DNA from: JBJEXX01 sp051886215
GTDB taxonomy: Bacteria; Bacillota_I; Bacilli_A; RF39; UBA660
NCBI GenBank assembly: GCA_051886215.1
Contig: JBJEXX010000064.1
Coordinates: 1-44,450, forward strand
Length of the DNA: 44,450 bases
Reading direction: 5' to 3'
Shown here: positions 33,996-41,483 of the stretch, piece after piece
Numbering within the stretch: position 1 is the first letter of the stretch
Layout: every line of letters starts with the position of its first letter
Notes under the pieces: model-generated
What the model was told of the DNA's origin: nothing
Seen by the model: the letters and a program-made list of their open reading frames with translations, nothing else
The model's database searches: none
Translations under genes and position numbers: made by a program

Positions 33996-34039
33996 TGACT
34001 TTGTTTTGTTACACTAAGAGAACCTAGTGCTTTACAATT
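33996..34039. repeat. attR of mobile element 1
   Basis: The right junction. Element half 33996-34019 (begins TGACTT, ends TTACACTAAGA), central dinucleotide GA (34020-34021), chromosomal half ACCTAGTGCTTTACAATT. The element halves of attL and attR match as inverted arms at 19 of 24 positions. The chromosomal halves are also partly symmetric (CACTA / TAGTG), as expected of attB. Confidence 0.85.
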
Positions 34040-34433
34040 GGAAAAACAAGGTTTTGGTAACGTCGTTGCAAGTATAGGTAAATTAGGTGGAGAGGTTCCT
34101 TATACTACTTTTAATGCTAGAAAAAGTTTTATAGAAAATAATCCTGAAACTATTGAATCTTTCACTAATGCAATTCAAGAAGGCATTGATTATACATTTT
34201 CTCATAGTGAAGAAGAATTAGCGGATATCATAATAGATTATTTTACTGATACTTCTAAAAAAGATTTAATAGAAGTTATAAAAAGATATAAAGATAATGA
34301 TTCTTGGTATAAAACAACATATATTACAGAAGATGGTTGGAATAGAATTCAAAATATAATGGAATATAATAAAGTTTTAGATTCTAGGGTAGATTACAAA
34401 ATATTAGTAGATAATACTTATTCTAATGAATAA
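34020..34433 (+). CDS. 3' part of the split ABC substrate-binding lipoprotein gene
   Basis: Codons 197-333 of the gene whose first part is at 26626-27213. The frame opens with EPSALQLEKQGFG and continues with GKLGGEVPYTTFNARKSF and a helical C-terminal lobe, all typical of SsuA/NMT1-type receptors. The TTG at 34038 could start translation of a 131-residue fragment, but no ribosome binding site supports it; the piece is probably silent while the element is present. The stop overlaps the ATPase start codon by 8 nt (ATGAATAA), the normal coupling for the intact operon. No frameshift or stop interrupts it. Confidence 0.88.
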   Translation, partial: EPSALQLEKQGFGNVVASIGKLGGEVPYTTFNARKSFIENNPETIESFTNAIQEGIDYTFSHSEEELADIIIDYFTDTSKKDLIEVIKRYKDNDSWYKTTYITEDGWNRIQNIMEYNKVLDSRVDYKILVDNTYSNE

Positions 34434-34845
34434 AATACTAAGTATTAAAAATCTTAAGAAAATATATCATACTAAAAATGATGAAACATTAGCTGTTGAT
34501 AATTTTTCTTTTGATTTAAATGATGGTGATTTTGTCGCTATTGTTGGCCCTAGTGGATGTGGTAAATCAACAATACTATCAATACTTTGTGGTTTAGAAA
34601 ATAAATCAGATGGAACAATTGAAAAAGATAAAAATATTAAATTTGGTTATATGCTTCAGGAAGATTGCTTATTTCCATGGAAAAATATATTAGATAATTG
34701 TATATTAGGACTAGAAATACAAAAAAATGTAAATAAAGAAAGCAAAAAATATGTTAATGATTTATTAGATACATATGGACTTAAAGAATTTAAAAAAAGC
34801 TATCCTGAAAACTTATCAGGAGGTATGAGACAAAGAGTTGGTTGA
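34426..34845 (+). CDS. 5' part of a split ABC transporter ATPase gene (SsuB/TauB type)
   Basis: The native part is codons 1-138 (34426-34839), continuing at 38136 across element 2. The present frame ends two codons into element DNA (G then TGA). Visible motifs: Walker A GPSGCGKST at about 41-49, Q-loop MLQEDCLFPW and the ABC signature LSGGMRQRV right at the junction. Walker B, D-loop and H-loop are all in the other part, so this piece alone cannot hydrolyse ATP. The start overlaps the stop of the binding-protein gene by 8 nt. Joined, the protein is 248 residues, normal for the family. Confidence 0.9.
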   Translation: MNKILSIKNLKKIYHTKNDETLAVDNFSFDLNDGDFVAIVGPSGCGKSTILSILCGLENKSDGTIEKDKNIKFGYMLQEDCLFPWKNILDNCILGLEIQKNVNKESKKYVNDLLDTYGLKEFKKSYPENLSGGMRQRVG

Positions 34846-34860
34846 ATACTATTAAGACAC
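34831..34860. repeat. attL of mobile element 2
   Basis: The left junction: 10-bp core CAAAGAGTTG (34831-34840), repeated exactly at 38127-38136, with probable central dinucleotide GT (34837-34838). The element side reads GTTGAATACTATTAAGACAC. Its last 17 nt are an inverted match of the element side of attR (GTGTCTTAA / TTAAGACAC). Confidence 0.85.
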
Positions 34861-34938
34861 AATTTAAATTATCATTAATATTATTTTTTCGTATATTAAG
34901 TTATTAAATAAATATAATAGTATTGTTAGGTGATGTAA

Positions 34939-36303
34939 ATGAAAAAGAAATTATTTTTTTGTTTTTTAGTAATTATTATTTTAGTGCTAATTATTTTTAC
35001 TACAATATGCTTCTGTAAAAAAGATACTAAAAGTACTAAAAAGTTAGAAGCAACAGTTATGGCAATAGATAGTGATAGTATATCAGTTCAAGATAATAAT
35101 AATATTATTTATACATTTAATAATCAAACAATAAATACCAACATTGGAGATAAAATAGTTATTGAATATACAGGACTATTAAATAAGAATTATAATATAC
35201 AAGATAATAAAATTATTGATTATACTATTGCTACTATAGAAAAAAATGAAAATGGTATACCAAAATCATGGTTAGATAATGGCATATTTAGTCAATATTA
35301 TATTCTTGCTAATGACAAATTACAAGAATTAACATTAGAGGAAAAGATAAGTCAACTTCTTTTAGTTAGATATCCTGATAATGATCCAATAGGAGAATTG
35401 GGAAAATATCAATTTGGTGGTTACTTGTTTTTTGAAAAAGATTTTAAAAATAAAACAAAAAAAGAAGTTCAAAACATGATGGCATCTCTTCAAAAAAGCG
35501 CTAAAATACCTATACTTACTGCTGTTGATGAAGAAGGCGGAAAAGTAGTACGTATTAGTAGTAATACTAACCTTGTTAATGAAAAATTCAAATCTTCTCA
35601 AGAGCTATATGCATTAGGTGGTTTTGAAACAATAAAAAATGATACAATAAATAAAAGTAATTTACTTAATAGTTTGGGAATTAATTTAAACTTAGCACCC
35701 GTTGTTGATGTATCTACTAATCCAAATGATTATATGTATGAAAGAAGTTTTGGCCAAAATACTGAACTAACATCTACTTATGCTAAAACGGTAATTAATG
35801 CTAGTAAAAATTTGGGTGTATCATATACATTAAAACATTTCCCAGGATATGGTAATAACGATGACACTCATAATGGTATATCTGTTGATAATAGAGATTA
35901 TGATGACATCATAAATAATGATTTACCCCCATTTAAGGCCGGAATAGATGTAGGAGCTGAAGCTGTTTTAGTAAGTCACAATATTGTCACAAATATTGAT
36001 AATTCAAATCCAGCCTCTCTTTCTCCAAGTATACATAATTTACTTCGCAATGAATTAAATTTTACAGGAATAATTATAACAGACGATTTAGCTATGGGAG
36101 CAATATCATCTATAAATAATGCAACTGTAAAAGCAATACTTGCTGGCAATGATTTAATTATTACTACAGACTATATAAAAAGTATAAATGAAATAAAAGC
36201 AGCAGTTAACGATGGTACTATTAGTGAAGATTTAATTGATAAATTAGCTTTTAGAGTATTAGCTTGGAAATATTACAAAGGATTAATGTTTATAAATAAA
36301 TAA
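34939..36303 (+). CDS. Glycoside hydrolase family 3 beta-N-acetylhexosaminidase (NagZ-like)
   Basis: 454 residues, cargo of element 2. An N-terminal hydrophobic anchor (about 4-26) is followed by a small beta domain (about 35-105) and then the GH3 TIM barrel. The barrel has the family markers: GGYLFFEKDF, AVDEEGGKVVRI, NLAPVVDV, YERSFGQN, LKHFPGYGNNDDTH (the loop with the general-base Asp/His pair) and nucleophile Asp in IITDDLAMGAI. This enzyme type cuts N-acetylglucosamine from muropeptides or glycans; the anchor puts it outside the cell. The ATG follows TTAGGTGATGT. A TATAAT lies about 20 nt upstream of the ribosome binding site. It could help in wall turnover or in element transfer; neither is shown. 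Confidence 0.9.
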   Translation: MKKKLFFCFLVIIILVLIIFTTICFCKKDTKSTKKLEATVMAIDSDSISVQDNNNIIYTFNNQTINTNIGDKIVIEYTGLLNKNYNIQDNKIIDYTIATIEKNENGIPKSWLDNGIFSQYYILANDKLQELTLEEKISQLLLVRYPDNDPIGELGKYQFGGYLFFEKDFKNKTKKEVQNMMASLQKSAKIPILTAVDEEGGKVVRISSNTNLVNEKFKSSQELYALGGFETIKNDTINKSNLLNSLGINLNLAPVVDVSTNPNDYMYERSFGQNTELTSTYAKTVINASKNLGVSYTLKHFPGYGNNDDTHNGISVDNRDYDDIINNDLPPFKAGIDVGAEAVLVSHNIVTNIDNSNPASLSPSIHNLLRNELNFTGIIITDDLAMGAISSINNATVKAILAGNDLIITTDYIKSINEIKAAVNDGTISEDLIDKLAFRVLAWKYYKGLMFINK

Positions 36304-36321
36304 GGATCATTGATCCTTTTT
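36302..36321 (+). terminator. Terminator of the glycosidase gene in element 2
   Basis: AAGGATCA and TGATCCTT (a 6-bp stem with a 5-nt loop if the inner bases are unpaired) are followed by TTTTTTA. Confidence 0.65.
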
Positions 36322-36370
36322 TATTAGTCTTAAATTTAAGAATAATTAATATAATATATTAGTGATAATT

Positions 36371-36499
36371 ATGAAAATTAAGTATAATATTATTTCTATT
36401 TTTAATAATAAATATTCTCAAAATGTATTAAGTAATATTATAAATGAAAAAATATATAGGATTATTTTTTATTTAAACAACAATAAAAATATATTTTAA
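36371..36499 (+). CDS. Possible 42-residue ORF before recombinase 2
   Basis: ATG at 36371 opens a 42-codon frame (MKIKYNIISIFNNKYS to NNNKNIF) ending just upstream of the recombinase ribosome binding site. The peptide is basic and Asn-rich. The upstream AGTGAT is a weak ribosome binding site and codon content is not above background for this AT-rich DNA, so it may be chance. It is reported because element 1 has a better-supported small ORF at the same position. Confidence 0.3.
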   Translation: MKIKYNIISIFNNKYSQNVLSNIINEKIYRIIFYLNNNKNIF

Positions 36500-36516
36500 A
36501 AAGTGAAGGTGATATT

Positions 36517-38100
36517 ATTAATAAAAAAAACAAAAAACTAAATGTAGGAATCTATTTACGATTATCTGATGAAGATAAACATAAGAATCATATAGACGAT
36601 GATAGTGAATCAATAAAAAATCAAAGAAATTTACTATTAGAAGAAATTAAAAAACATCCTGAATATATTTTAGTAGATGAATATTCAGATGAGGATCTAT
36701 CTGGAGCTGGTACTTATCGTCCAGAATTTGAAAGATTAATAAAAGATTGCAAAAACAAGAAATTAGATATTGTTCTTTGTAAAAGCCAATCAAGATTCTC
36801 TAGAGATATGGAAATTATTGAAAAATACTTACATAATAAATTTTTGGAATGGAATGTTAGATTTATTAGTTTATCAGATAATGCAGATACAGCAAATATT
36901 GGAAATAAAAAATCACGTCAAATCAATGGACTTGTAAACGAATGGTATTTAGAAGATGTTTCAAATAATATTAGAAGTGCTTTTAAAGCTAAAATGAAAA
37001 ATGGTGAATTTATTTCTCCATTTGCACCATTTGGTTATGAAATAAGTAAAATAAATAATAATAAATTAATTGTTGATAAAGAAGCTAGTGAAATAGTAAA
37101 AAAAATATTTCAATTATATATAGAGGGGTTTGGATTCGGAGGGATTGCTAAATATTTAAATGAAAAAAATATTCCTAGTCCATCTCTTTATAAATTTCAA
37201 AAAGGTATAAAACTAAATATTGTAAGCAACCGTTCAAGAAAAGATATTAAATGGTCAAATAACGCTATTAAAAATATACTAAAGAATGAAGTTTATCTAG
37301 GTCATTTAATACAAGGGAAAAGAACTACTATAAGTTATAAAAATCATAAAATTAAAAGAAAAGATAAATCTGAGTGGATAAAATATGAAAATACACATCC
37401 TTCAATAATTGATAAATATACTTTTAACAAAGTGCAGAATATTATGAAACAAAAAATAAGAACGGCTAAAAATAGTTATATAATTCATAACCTTTCTGGT
37501 AAAGTTTTTTGTTTGGAATGCAAAAGTAAAATGCGAAAAAAAAATTCTAGTAAACATAATTATTTAGTATGCTCTAATTATAGTATTAATAAAAAATGTA
37601 CTAACGTAAAATCTATTAGATATGACGAACTAGAAAAAATAATACTTAAGGAAATTAATAAACAAATTGAAAAATTTTATGATGAGAATGCTTTAAAAAT
37701 AAAATTTAATCATAATAAAGAGTTAAATGTTAAACATAATATAAATAATATGTATAAGCAATACAATAATATAAATAATAAAATAATTGAAATTAATAAT
37801 TATATTAAAAATTTATATGAAGATAAAGTAAATGATATTATAACCAATGAGCAATTTTGTTTGTTTTCTTCTCAATATAATAATGATTTAAAAAAATATA
37901 AATCACAAATTAATTTAATAAAAAATAACATTGAGTTATATAAAAATAATAATTATTTAAACTTTAATCATTTTTTTAATAAAGTTGGTTTTAAAGAACT
38001 TAATAGAATTATTGTAGAAGAATTTATAAAAAAGATATATATTGGTCACATTGATTTAGATACTACTCAAAGAGATATTATTATAGAATGGAATTTTTAA
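36517..38100 (+). CDS. Large serine recombinase of element 2 (non-ATG start)
   Basis: The first ATG in frame is at 36808, but the frame is open upstream and holds the catalytic N-terminus: nucleophile Ser in GIYLRLSDED, then ESIKNQRNLL, DEDLSGAGTYRPEF and VLCKSQSRFSRD. Later come the recombinase domain (PFGYEISKINN, GFGFGGIAKYLNE), zinc ribbon (FCLEC ... YLVCSNY ... KKC) and coiled coil. I set the start at ATT 36517, after AAGGTGA; about 527 residues. The other choice is GTG at 36503 with a -1 shift in the A8 run at 36523-36530. The gene ends 26 bp before attR, on the strand of the host operon. Confidence 0.88.
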   Translation: MNKKNKKLNVGIYLRLSDEDKHKNHIDDDSESIKNQRNLLLEEIKKHPEYILVDEYSDEDLSGAGTYRPEFERLIKDCKNKKLDIVLCKSQSRFSRDMEIIEKYLHNKFLEWNVRFISLSDNADTANIGNKKSRQINGLVNEWYLEDVSNNIRSAFKAKMKNGEFISPFAPFGYEISKINNNKLIVDKEASEIVKKIFQLYIEGFGFGGIAKYLNEKNIPSPSLYKFQKGIKLNIVSNRSRKDIKWSNNAIKNILKNEVYLGHLIQGKRTTISYKNHKIKRKDKSEWIKYENTHPSIIDKYTFNKVQNIMKQKIRTAKNSYIIHNLSGKVFCLECKSKMRKKNSSKHNYLVCSNYSINKKCTNVKSIRYDELEKIILKEINKQIEKFYDENALKIKFNHNKELNVKHNINNMYKQYNNINNKIIEINNYIKNLYEDKVNDIITNEQFCLFSSQYNNDLKKYKSQINLIKNNIELYKNNNYLNFNHFFNKVGFKELNRIIVEEFIKKIYIGHIDLDTTQRDIIIEWNF

Positions 38101-38110
38101 CACCATATAA

Positions 38111-38136
38111 GTGTCTTAAAAACATTCAAAGAGTTG
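38111..38136. repeat. attR of mobile element 2
   Basis: The right junction: element side begins GTGTCTTAA (38111-38119) and runs to CATT, then the 10-bp core CAAAGAGTTG (38127-38136) leading into chromosomal GCTTTAATC. The element sides of attL and attR match as inverted arms at 17 of 22 positions around GT. Confidence 0.85.
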
Positions 38137-38468
38137 CTTTAATCAGGACACTTGCTACAAAACCAGATATTTTACTTTTGGATGAACCTTTTTCAGCTCT
38201 TGATTATACATCAAGATTAGCTATTTCTGATGATATATATAAAATTTTAAAAAAAGAGAAAAAAAGTATAATAATGGTTACTCATGATATTGCTGAAGCA
38301 ATATCCATGTGTGACAAAGTAATTGTTTTATCAGAAAGACCTGCTAAAATAAAGAAGATTTATGATATAAAATTAAGTGACAAATCCAATCCTATTAATA
38401 ATAGAAAAGCTAAAGAATTTTCTTATTACTATGATAAAATATGGAAGGATATAGACTTTCATGTATAG
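38127..38468 (+). CDS. 3' part of the split ABC transporter ATPase gene
   Basis: Codons 139-248 of the ATPase begin at 38136 (the preceding three codons are the shared core). The piece holds Walker B and D-loop (ILLLDEPFSALD) and the H-loop His (IMVTHDIAEA). The frame is open from upstream element DNA (from 38088), but no ribosome binding site or start of its own is convincing. The stop overlaps the permease start codon by 8 nt, the same coupling as at the previous junction. Intact sequence with no stop or shift; with 34426-34839 it makes a normal SsuB/TauB-type ATPase. Confidence 0.9.
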   Translation, partial: QRVALIRTLATKPDILLLDEPFSALDYTSRLAISDDIYKILKKEKKSIIMVTHDIAEAISMCDKVIVLSERPAKIKKIYDIKLSDKSNPINNRKAKEFSYYYDKIWKDIDFHV

Positions 38469-39249
38469 TAATGAACATAAAATTTTCTTGAAAAAAGAAA
38501 AAAGAAAAAAAAGATTAATTCTTTTCTTTCAACTCCTAATAATTTTACTATTCATTATTCTTTGGCAAAAATTAACAGATATGGGTATAGTTAATAGTTT
38601 TATATTTTCATCACCTAAAAAGGTTATTATGACTATAGGAGATTTATATATTAATAACAATTTATTAAAACATATCTGGATTACAGTATATGAAACTATT
38701 ATAAGTTTTGGACTTGGTACAATATTGGGAATTGTAATTGCTAGTATTCTTTGGTGGAACGATTATATATCAAAAATAATGGATCCATATTTAACAGTAT
38801 TAAATGGCCTACCTAAAGTAGCACTTGGTCCTATAATAATAATCTGGTTTGGAGCAGGAATAAAATCAATAATAGTTATGGCTCTTCTAATTTCATTAAT
38901 TATTACAATTATAAATGTTTATCAAGGTTTTATAAAAATAGATACTAATAATATTAATTTAATGAAATCATTAGGAGCTAATAAAAAACAAATATTTTTT
39001 AAACTAATATTACCTGGCAATTTAAATACAATTATAAGCGCTTTAAAAGTAAATATTAGTATGTCTTTAATTGGCGTAATAATGGGTGAATTTTTAGTAT
39101 CAAAAGAAGGAATAGGATACATAATTATGTATGGTTCTCAAATATTTAATTTAAATTTGGTTATTACTGGAACTATTATATTGTGTGTTGTAGCAACTAT
39201 AATGTATTGTTTAATCACTTTTATAGAAAAGAGATTAGTAAAAAACTAA
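38461..39249 (+). CDS. ABC transporter permease (SsuC/TauC type)
   Basis: 262 residues, about six transmembrane helices, the membrane channel of the importer. The cytoplasmic EAA loop that contacts the ATPase is visible (NLMKSLGANKKQIFFKLILPG). Family marks include SSPKKVIMTI, GLGTILGIVIASIL, NGLPKVALGPIIIIWFGAG and GEFLVSKEGIGYIIMYGSQIF. It is intact, third in the operon, and starts inside the last codons of the ATPase gene (ATG overlapping TAG by 8 nt). While the upstream genes are split it may be translated poorly or not at all. A strong terminator closes the operon. Confidence 0.92.
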   Translation: MYSNEHKIFLKKEKRKKRLILFFQLLIILLFIILWQKLTDMGIVNSFIFSSPKKVIMTIGDLYINNNLLKHIWITVYETIISFGLGTILGIVIASILWWNDYISKIMDPYLTVLNGLPKVALGPIIIIWFGAGIKSIIVMALLISLIITIINVYQGFIKIDTNNINLMKSLGANKKQIFFKLILPGNLNTIISALKVNISMSLIGVIMGEFLVSKEGIGYIIMYGSQIFNLNLVITGTIILCVVATIMYCLITFIEKRLVKN

Positions 39250-39262
39250 TCTCTTTATTTTT
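39229..39262. terminator. Terminator of the ABC operon, also facing helD
   Basis: AGAGATTAGT and ACTAATCTCT (10-bp stem, 5-nt loop) followed by TTATTTTTTA. Its A-rich left side makes it usable as the terminator of convergent helD too. Confidence 0.85.
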
Positions 39263-39268
39263 TATATA

Positions 39269-41305
39269 TTAATTGTTATATATAATTAATTGATGTTGAC
39301 ATCTAGTACAAGCTACATAGTATAAATATTTTTCATTTTCTGTATATTTATTATCTTTTGTTGTATAAACTATAACATTATCAAACTCTAGTCCCTTGGA
39401 AACATATGAAGGTACAATTATTGAATCTCTCTTAAAATTTTTACTTTCAGAATTTAATATTGATATGTCAATATCATTTTTTATTAAATTATATATTTTT
39501 TCTGCTTCATTATCTGTTTTAGTAATTATAGCTAAAGAAGAACCCGTATTTTTTAATTGGTTTATATCATTAAGTAATTGTTCTTTTATATTACTTTCTT
39601 CTTTTTCAATGACCGGATGATTTGTACTATTTCTTATCGCACTTACGTGATTAAGTCCCAAAATCTTATTAGTATGATTTACTATTTCTTCGCTAGAACG
39701 ATATGTTTTATTTAATTCTAAATATCTGGAACTTGGAAATAATTTTGTTAAAATTTCTAGTGTTTCATATTTGTAATAAGGATTTATAGTTTGATTAATA
39801 TCACCTAAAATAGTGAATGAACTTCTAGCAAATATCTTTTTAATTATTTTGTATTGTAAATAAGAATAGTCTTGAGCTTCATCTATTATTACTTGTTTTA
39901 TTAATCCTTTATATTCAAATCCTTCTAATAATCCTTTTATATAAACAAATAAACAAGCATCTTCATATTTTATTTTCTTTTTGTTATTTAATGTTTTTAT
40001 ATCATTTTCTGTAATTGGTCCTTTATAATTATCTAAAAAATACTTACTATGGAAAAAATCTTTATAAATATCTATAAAATTTATTTTAGTATTTAATAAT
40101 GATTTTAATTCAGATTTGATTTTACTTTTTTTATTCTGTTTTCCCTCAAAACTATAATCACAGATTTTAGTAGCAATGGCATCTATTCTATCCATCAAGA
40201 GAAGTTTGCTATAGCGAGATTTAAACATTTCATTAAGTTCATCCTTTGTATAAAAATATTCATGTTGTATTAAATCATCAGTAAATTCTATATTTTCTAT
40301 GTAATCTTTTATATAGTTTTCTATGTGCTTAATTATTTCATCACTTTGTTTGTATTTAACTAAATCTTTATTTGGTTCTGTATATTTATAATATCTTTCT
40401 ACAAAAGATGTAAAAGTTTCGACTTCTTTATATTCTGTAATAAAAGAAGAAAGAAAATCGCTAAAAGTAGTTTGCATAGTGTTATTTTCACCAAGTTCTG
40501 GTAAAACATTGGAAATATATTCTGTGAATACTTGATTTGGAGAAAATATTAAAACATTATTGGAAGTTAAGTTTTCTATTTTATAAAGAAGAAAAGCTAT
40601 TCTATGAAGTGCAACTGAAGTTTTTCCACTTCCAGCAATACCTTGAACTATTAAGTTTTTATCTTCTATATTTCTTATAATCGCATTTTGTTCTTGTTGT
40701 ATTGTATTTACAATATTTTTCATTTTATCATTAGAAGATGTCGCTAGAACTTCTTGTAATAATTCATCATCTATATTGATATCATTATCAAAAACATGAA
40801 TCAGTTCTGCATTCTCAATGGTGAATTGTCTTTTTTGAGTTATATAGCCATCGACTCTTCCAGCTGGAGACATATAATATGCTGGTCCTTTTTCAAAATC
40901 ATAAAACATACTAGATATTGGTGCTCGCCAATCATATACTAAATGATTATTAGTTTCATCTTCATCTACATGAGTTATACCTAAATATAGTTTTTCTTCT
41001 TTATTATTTTCCTTGAAAGTTATTGCACCAAAATATGGCTTATTTTGAATTTTAAATAATTTTTTTAGATATGCTCCCCTTTGGGTCATCAAAAATACTT
41101 GTAAATCACTTTCTGCCATCATTTCTTTCATTTCTGTTGGATCCATGTCATGTTTTGTATCCCAGATTAGTTTTTTAAATTCTTCTATTTTATCTTCCTT
41201 ATCATATAGTTGCTGTCCAAGTTCTGAAATATCCTTGCGTATTTTTTTTACTGTCTTATCTAAATATGCTTTTTCAAGTTCAATAGCATGTTGACTAAGT
41301 TTCAC
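39269..41305 (-). CDS. helD: HelD-type superfamily 1 helicase / RNA polymerase recycling factor
   Basis: 678 residues. UvrD-like motor with the family marks of HelD: an N-terminal coiled-coil arm (LDKTVKKIRKDISELGQQLYDKEDK), Walker A IAGSGKTSVALHR, Walker B VIIDEAQDYSYLQY, motif III ILGDINQTI, motif IV LNKTYRSSEEIV and motifs V/VI (VPSYVSKGLEFDNVIVY, YYVACTRCQHQL). HelD removes stalled RNA polymerase from DNA using ATP. Length is a little below B. subtilis HelD, which fits the class I type. Start ATG is preceded by GGAGATGAT. It is a monocistronic gene convergent with the ABC operon. Confidence 0.92.
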   Translation of the reverse strand: MKLSQHAIELEKAYLDKTVKKIRKDISELGQQLYDKEDKIEEFKKLIWDTKHDMDPTEMKEMMAESDLQVFLMTQRGAYLKKLFKIQNKPYFGAITFKENNKEEKLYLGITHVDEDETNNHLVYDWRAPISSMFYDFEKGPAYYMSPAGRVDGYITQKRQFTIENAELIHVFDNDINIDDELLQEVLATSSNDKMKNIVNTIQQEQNAIIRNIEDKNLIVQGIAGSGKTSVALHRIAFLLYKIENLTSNNVLIFSPNQVFTEYISNVLPELGENNTMQTTFSDFLSSFITEYKEVETFTSFVERYYKYTEPNKDLVKYKQSDEIIKHIENYIKDYIENIEFTDDLIQHEYFYTKDELNEMFKSRYSKLLLMDRIDAIATKICDYSFEGKQNKKSKIKSELKSLLNTKINFIDIYKDFFHSKYFLDNYKGPITENDIKTLNNKKKIKYEDACLFVYIKGLLEGFEYKGLIKQVIIDEAQDYSYLQYKIIKKIFARSSFTILGDINQTINPYYKYETLEILTKLFPSSRYLELNKTYRSSEEIVNHTNKILGLNHVSAIRNSTNHPVIEKEESNIKEQLLNDINQLKNTGSSLAIITKTDNEAEKIYNLIKNDIDISILNSESKNFKRDSIIVPSYVSKGLEFDNVIVYTTKDNKYTENEKYLYYVACTRCQHQLIIYNN

Positions 41306-41346
41306 TTTATCATCTCCAATCTATAAAATATTATACAACACTGCAA

Positions 41347-41377
41347 AAAACGACCATTCCAAAATGGAAGGGGTCGT
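41347..41377 (-). terminator. Terminator after the tsa operon
   Basis: GACGACC and GGTCGT with CCATT / AATGG inside make a hairpin that on the minus strand is followed by TTTTTTG. Between it and tsaD (41378-41483) lie two more AT-rich inverted repeats (GACAAA / TTTGTC and AAATATGTTT / AAACATATTT), so transcription may end in steps. Confidence 0.6.
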
Positions 41378-41483
41378 CTTGTTTGTTATGCAAGAAAAAA
41401 TTGTCGTATGGACAAAATATAACATAAAAAAATATGTTTGTCTATACATATTTTTATTTTTTATTATTTTTAAGTAAACATAT

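Larger units (their letters stand above)
27214..34019. mobile_element. Serine-recombinase element 1 (6806 bp) inside the substrate-binding gene
   Basis: Bounded by GA core dinucleotides (27214-27215 and 34020-34021). Contents, all on the minus strand: the recombinase gene near the left end, a 46-codon ORF before it, and a four-gene cargo operon (aminotransferase-GNAT, HAD-nucleoside hydrolase fusion, HAD-like protein, histidine phosphatase) ending at the 29191-29228 terminator. No replication, relaxase, transfer or capsid genes are present, so it is a compact integrative element that moves by its recombinase and perhaps with help from other elements. No terminal inverted repeats or target duplication of transposon type; the ends are att half-sites. 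Precise removal would restore the interrupted gene. Confidence 0.9.
34831..38126. mobile_element. Serine-recombinase element 2 (3296 bp) inside the ATPase gene
   Basis: Bounded by the 10-bp direct repeat 34831-34840 / 38127-38136. Contents on the plus strand: a NagZ-like glycosidase with its own promoter region and terminator, a 42-codon ORF and a serine recombinase that ends close to attR. Nothing else: no transfer or replication genes. The recombinase and core dinucleotide differ from element 1, so this is a separate insertion and not a duplicate. Excision restores the ATPase frame (GGMRQRVALIRTLA). Confidence 0.9.

Noticed and set aside
36808..38100. Recombinase 2 annotated from its first ATG (430 residues)
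   Set aside because: This would remove the catalytic serine and most of the resolvase domain, although the upstream frame is open and encodes them (GIYLRLSDED onward).
27214..38136. One large composite element covering both insertions
   Set aside because: Between 34020 and 34840 lies chromosomal DNA that completes the binding-protein gene and starts the ATPase gene, and the two pairs of att sites have different sequences and cores.
26626..38468. Split genes called as decayed pseudogenes
   Set aside because: All four pieces are free of stops and frameshifts up to the att cores and rejoin in frame at conserved motifs, so decay is not supported.
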